A stretch of 36,380 bases of DNA from Rhodocyclaceae bacterium (GTDB lineage Bacteria; Pseudomonadota; Gammaproteobacteria; Burkholderiales; Rhodocyclaceae). The stretch lies in the NCBI GenBank assembly GCA_023253415.1, contig JALRGK010000074.1, positions 1 through 36,380 on the forward strand, given 5' to 3'. Made by a program: the position numbers and the translations under genes. Each line of letters begins with the position of its first letter. Position 1 is the stretch's first letter. Below, one piece after another: positions 32,562-36,380 of the stretch. The notes under the pieces are model-generated. The model did not search any database and was not told the DNA's origin. It was given only the letters and a program-made list of their open reading frames with translations.

Positions 32562-33605
32562 TCATATCTTGGGAAATGCTACGAGATGATCAATTTCCAA
32601 GCGGATACCGATCATCTCACCCACCGCATGGTCGTGGTGACTCGGCACCAACGACAGTACCCGATCACCGGAAGGAAGTTCGAGCGTATACAAGAATGCA
32701 GCACCACGAAACACGCGTTCGAGGACGCGTGCCCGCACCGTACTGTGGTCATCGTGCTGGATATCATCCGGGCGAATCAACACATCCACGAACTCACCTT
32801 CCGGAACATCAACTGGTTGGATCCGGCAAAGCTCACCTAGCTCAAAGCTGATGCAATTATGTCCGCTAACGCGGGCCGGCAGGAACACACCATCACCTAC
32901 AAAGGTAGCAATATGCCGCGTTGCCGGCTCGTGATATAGCGCATATGGAGACGACCACTGCTGCAGTTGTCCATCAACCATCACCCCGACACGATCAGCC
33001 ATAGCAAAAGCTTCCTGCTGGTTATGCGTCACCAGCAGTGCGGTTGTCCCTGTGGCCTTGAGAATGTGGTGGACATCGATTGAGAGACGTTCACGCAGCT
33101 CCACATCCAGATTCGAAAACGGCTCATCAAGCAGTAACAAGGTTGGACCTGGTGCGAGGGCACGGGCCAAAGCGACACGTTGCTGCTGCCCACCCGATAA
33201 CTGGTGTGGATAACGTTTCCCGGCCTCAGACAGACCGACCAGCGCCAGCATTTCAGTGACCCGATGACGTTTATCGGCACTCGCCCATTCGCGCAGGCCA
33301 AAGGCAACATTATCGGCCACTGACATATGCGGGAAAAGTGCATAGTCTTGAAACACCATACCAATCTGACGTCGCTCGGGAGCTAACTGCCAATCCGCAT
33401 CTGCGACCCAATGACCATTTAAGGCAATGCGCCCTGACTGGAGTGGTTCAAAACCGGCGATTGCCCGAAGAACGGTCGTTTTGCCACAACCGGAACCGCC
33501 TAGCAAACAACCGATCTCGCCTGGTGCCAGACTAAACGACAAACCACTGACCACCGACTTACCGGTGTAGCCCAAAACCACCGAATCCAGAATCAGTGCA
33601 TCCAT
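32562..33605 (-). CDS. fbpC: Ferric iron ABC transporter ATP-binding protein (FbpC-type)
   Basis: LLGGSGCGKTTVLRAIAGFEPLQSG, GMVFQDYALFPHMSVADNVAFGL, LSGGQQQRVALARALAPGPTLLLLDEPFSNLD, C-terminal TOBE-like region. Start trimmed to MDALILDS. Confidence 0.92.
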   Translation of the reverse strand: MDALILDSVVLGYTGKSVVSGLSFSLAPGEIGCLLGGSGCGKTTVLRAIAGFEPLQSGRIALNGHWVADADWQLAPERRQIGMVFQDYALFPHMSVADNVAFGLREWASADKRHRVTEMLALVGLSEAGKRYPHQLSGGQQQRVALARALAPGPTLLLLDEPFSNLDVELRERLSIDVHHILKATGTTALLVTHNQQEAFAMADRVGVMVDGQLQQWSSPYALYHEPATRHIATFVGDGVFLPARVSGHNCISFELGELCRIQPVDVPEGEFVDVLIRPDDIQHDDHSTVRARVLERVFRGAAFLYTLELPSGDRVLSLVPSHHDHAVGEMIGIRLEIDHLVAFPKI

Positions 33606-33621
33606 AAGTTTCTTTAACCCG

Positions 33622-35247
33622 TCAGTGGAAACCAGTCTCGGATTTCCTGACCAATAGAATAACCGGCAAAAGGCCCGCCAGCACAATGGCCAGACTTGGC
33701 AGGGCTGCCCGATCCCACATCCCTTCCGAAGTCATCTCGAATACGCGTACCGCCAGCGTATCCCAGCCGAATGGTCGCGTCATGAGCGTAATTGGCATTT
33801 CTTTCATGACATCGACGAACACGATCAGAACTGCTGTCATTAATCCGCCTCTCACCATCGGCAACTGCAAACGCAACAACACCTGACGCGGAGATAGGCC
33901 GAGCGACCGCGCTACGTTACCCTGATTACGGGTGATACGTTGCATGGCAGCATCGATCGGTTGATAGGCCACTGCCAGAAACCTCGCCGACAAGGCCAAC
34001 AACATCACGAGCAATGATCCTTTGAGAATTTCAGATACTTCCCAGCCGAGTGCGCTGGCCAAGACGATCAACCGGTTATCAAGCCAGGCTACGGGGATGA
34101 ATACGCCCACGGCCAGCACAGTCCCGGGGATGGCATAGCCAAGGGTTGCTAAACGCACGATCCATTGGGTAGTCTGATCTTTATGGTGTTGCCGTATCGC
34201 GCTGAGTAATAACCCCAGCACAGTCACCACCAGTGCCGCCAGTCCGGCCAACCAGACGGAGTGCAAGAGAAAAACAGGGTATCGCGCATCAAAATCAGTC
34301 ACCCAGACATCGCGCACCCACACAAGCAATTGCAGCAACGGTACGGCAAATGCCATGGCAAAGACCAGACCGCAAAACACGACCGCTGCCCAACGTGAAC
34401 CGCCCGTTAAACGGATACGAACTGGGCTGAAGCTCTTGTTGGCATAGCGTCGGTTATCCTGTAGCCGCTGATCCACTACCGCTAGAACCAGCACAAAGAG
34501 CACCAGTAGAGACGCCAGTTGACTGGCGGCTGATAGATTGAAAAGAGAAAACCAGGCTTTGTAAATGGCGGTGGTGAAGGTATCAAAACTAAAGATAGAT
34601 ACGCTCCCGAAGTCAGCCAGTGTCTCCATCAGCGCCAACGTCATGCCGCCGGCAATCCAGGGACGCGCCATGGGCAACGCCACCTTCCAAAAGGCCTGGA
34701 AGCGGGTATAACCTAGGGCTTGCGCAGCTTCAACCGCCCGCAAGCCTTGCGTCATAAAGGCATTACGGGCCAGAAGATAGACGTAAGGATAAAAAGCCAA
34801 TGTCAGTACCAGCACGACCCCGCCCGTGGAGCGAATCGGGGGAAACCAGGGTACGCTGCCAAACCAAAGGCGTAAGGTTGTCTGTACTGGGCCGGTAAAA
34901 TCGAGCAATCCTACTTGAACAAAAGCGAGCACATAGGCCGGGATCGCCAGTGGCAACATTAGTCCCCAGGAAAAGAATCGCCGTCCGGGAAAATCACATA
35001 CTGCCGTCAGCCAGGCTAAGGGAACCCCGAGGAACAGGACCCCTGCGCCCACCCCAAAAATCAAAATCACCGTATTGAGTAAAACGCCCGGCAATACATA
35101 TTCTGCAAGGTGCGACCATATTTCAGGCTGCGGATCAAAAAACGAGGCCAGAACAACAAAAAGGGGGATGAGCGTTAAAGCAGCAATGGCCAGGGCCCGC
35201 AAGGGGCCCCAGCCACGCCAGTTCCATAGAGATCCGCGCTGTTGCAC
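33622..35247 (-). CDS. fbpB: Ferric iron ABC transporter permease (FbpB-type, fused two-domain)
   Basis: Two permease halves with EAA-like loops (AVEAAQALGYTRFQAFWKVALPMARPWIAGG; NVARSLGLSPRQVLLRLQLPMVRGGLMTA). Confidence 0.93.
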   Translation of the reverse strand: MQQRGSLWNWRGWGPLRALAIAALTLIPLFVVLASFFDPQPEIWSHLAEYVLPGVLLNTVILIFGVGAGVLFLGVPLAWLTAVCDFPGRRFFSWGLMLPLAIPAYVLAFVQVGLLDFTGPVQTTLRLWFGSVPWFPPIRSTGGVVLVLTLAFYPYVYLLARNAFMTQGLRAVEAAQALGYTRFQAFWKVALPMARPWIAGGMTLALMETLADFGSVSIFSFDTFTTAIYKAWFSLFNLSAASQLASLLVLFVLVLAVVDQRLQDNRRYANKSFSPVRIRLTGGSRWAAVVFCGLVFAMAFAVPLLQLLVWVRDVWVTDFDARYPVFLLHSVWLAGLAALVVTVLGLLLSAIRQHHKDQTTQWIVRLATLGYAIPGTVLAVGVFIPVAWLDNRLIVLASALGWEVSEILKGSLLVMLLALSARFLAVAYQPIDAAMQRITRNQGNVARSLGLSPRQVLLRLQLPMVRGGLMTAVLIVFVDVMKEMPITLMTRPFGWDTLAVRVFEMTSEGMWDRAALPSLAIVLAGLLPVILLVRKSETGFH

Positions 35248-35279
35248 GGTTAGGAGCTTTCTTCCATCAAAAGTCCGTA

Positions 35280-36308
35280 TCAGCGATATCCCGCGCGGTC
35301 CATCAGCTTGGTTGCTGCTGCCTGCAGTTCACCGGCTTTCGACACGTTGATGAGGTCCATTTTATAAGGTCCCCAGTGACGAATGATCGAATCCGGTTTG
35401 ACTTTGGGGTTGGCGGGATATTCGAAATCTTCATTCGTATAAATCGATTGCGCTGTCTCACTCGATAGCCATTCGATCAGCTTTTGAGCCCCGGCGGCAT
35501 TCGGTGCGTTTTTGGTCACTCCCGCGCCAGACACGTTCACGTGAACGCCTCGCTCTTTCTGGTTCGCCCAGAACAACCCGACCGGGAGATTGGGATCCTT
35601 ATCCAGGGCACGTGCTAGGTAGTAGGTATTCACAATACCGACTTCACACTGTCCTGCGGCCACTGCTTTGATCACGCCGTTGTCATCCGCAAAAACATCG
35701 GTTGCCAGATTGGCAATCCAGCCACGCACTACCTCTTCAGTCTTCTGCTCCCCTAATGTCGCCATCATCGTCGCCACCAGCGATTGGTTATAGACCTTCT
35801 TCGAGGTGCGCAGGCAGAGTTTCCCTTTCCACTCGGGCTCGGCCAGTGCTTCATAGGTTGAGAGCTTCGAGGGATTCACAAATTTCTTGTTATAGATGAT
35901 CGTACGGGCGCGTACCGACAAACCATACCACTCACCCTTAGGATCGCGTAGGTTAGCCGGGATGTTGGCATTCAATACTGGCGACTTAATCGGCCGCAAC
36001 AAACCAAGCCGCCCAGCATGCCAGAGGTTACCGGCATCAACCGTAATGAGCACATCAGCCGGGCTTTTGGCGCCTTCTGCTTTGAGACGCTCCAGCAACG
36101 GACCCTCCTTATCGGTCAACAACTGGATCTGCGTGCCTGTTTCTTTGGTGTACGCATCAAAAAGTGGCTTGATCAGTTGCTCGTTGCGTGCCGAGTAGAC
36201 AGTGACCGTATCCGCATTGACCCCAGCCGTAACCAACATCAGCGCCGATGCCAGCGCAGTTGCAAAGTTTGGCAGAAGTGTCTTGCGTGGGCGAAGCACG
36301 ATTTTCAT
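35280..36308 (-). CDS. fbpA: Periplasmic ferric-iron-binding protein (FbpA-type)
   Basis: Signal peptide; TVTVYSARNEQLIKPLFDAYTKETGTQIQLLTDKEGPLLERLKAEG; NTYYLARAL tandem Tyr; start trimmed to MKIVLRPRK. Confidence 0.93.
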   Translation of the reverse strand: MKIVLRPRKTLLPNFATALASALMLVTAGVNADTVTVYSARNEQLIKPLFDAYTKETGTQIQLLTDKEGPLLERLKAEGAKSPADVLITVDAGNLWHAGRLGLLRPIKSPVLNANIPANLRDPKGEWYGLSVRARTIIYNKKFVNPSKLSTYEALAEPEWKGKLCLRTSKKVYNQSLVATMMATLGEQKTEEVVRGWIANLATDVFADDNGVIKAVAAGQCEVGIVNTYYLARALDKDPNLPVGLFWANQKERGVHVNVSGAGVTKNAPNAAGAQKLIEWLSSETAQSIYTNEDFEYPANPKVKPDSIIRHWGPYKMDLINVSKAGELQAAATKLMDRAGYR

Positions 36309-36348
36309 AGGGGCATCCTGTGACAGAAGACATTGCGTCAAAGCTTGC

Positions 36349-36377
36349 ATAATACTAGGAATAATTCTCATTAACAA
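36349..36377 (-). promoter_or_regulatory. Promoter of the fbp operon with overlapping Fur-box-like sequence
   Basis: -35 TTGTTA (36372-36377), 17-nt spacer, -10 TATTAT (36349-36354); AATGAGAATTATT (36360-36372) matches the Fur core AATGATAATCATT at 11 of 13 positions. Confidence 0.65.
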
Positions 36378-36380
36378 GCG

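Overview
The window is a conserved beta-proteobacterial-type chromosomal segment of about 36 kb, densely packed with housekeeping genes. I saw no rRNA, tRNA, CRISPR array, prophage or transposon. Left to right: rarA (truncated by the window edge)-lolA-ftsK on minus; trxB, a Smr-domain gene, a small membrane-anchored protein and xthA on plus; lptD-surA-pdxA-rsmA on minus; amgK-murU-pepP-ubiH-dusB-fis-purH-pagP-purD-hemF on plus; hemC-hemD-hemX-hemY on minus; argH on plus; a GDT1/TMEM165-family gene and grxD on minus; a BigR/SqrR-like ArsR repressor with two half-size YeeE/YedE transporter genes on minus; a tiny plus-strand ORF; and an FbpABC-type ferric iron ABC operon on minus whose last gene encodes a CsoSCA/beta-carbonic-anhydrase-like putative zinc protein. 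The most interesting parts are (i) that carbonic-anhydrase-like gene, 30 bp behind fbpC in an operon with a Fur-box-like promoter, (ii) the putative sulfane-sulfur-sensing repressor with a palindrome inside its own promoter, (iii) an LptD with only two mature cysteines and a long Pro/Ala/Thr-rich insertion, (iv) pagP inserted between purH and purD, and (v) a small MDMG-containing FixH/YtkA-like anchored protein. All family assignments come from reading motifs by eye; no database search was run.
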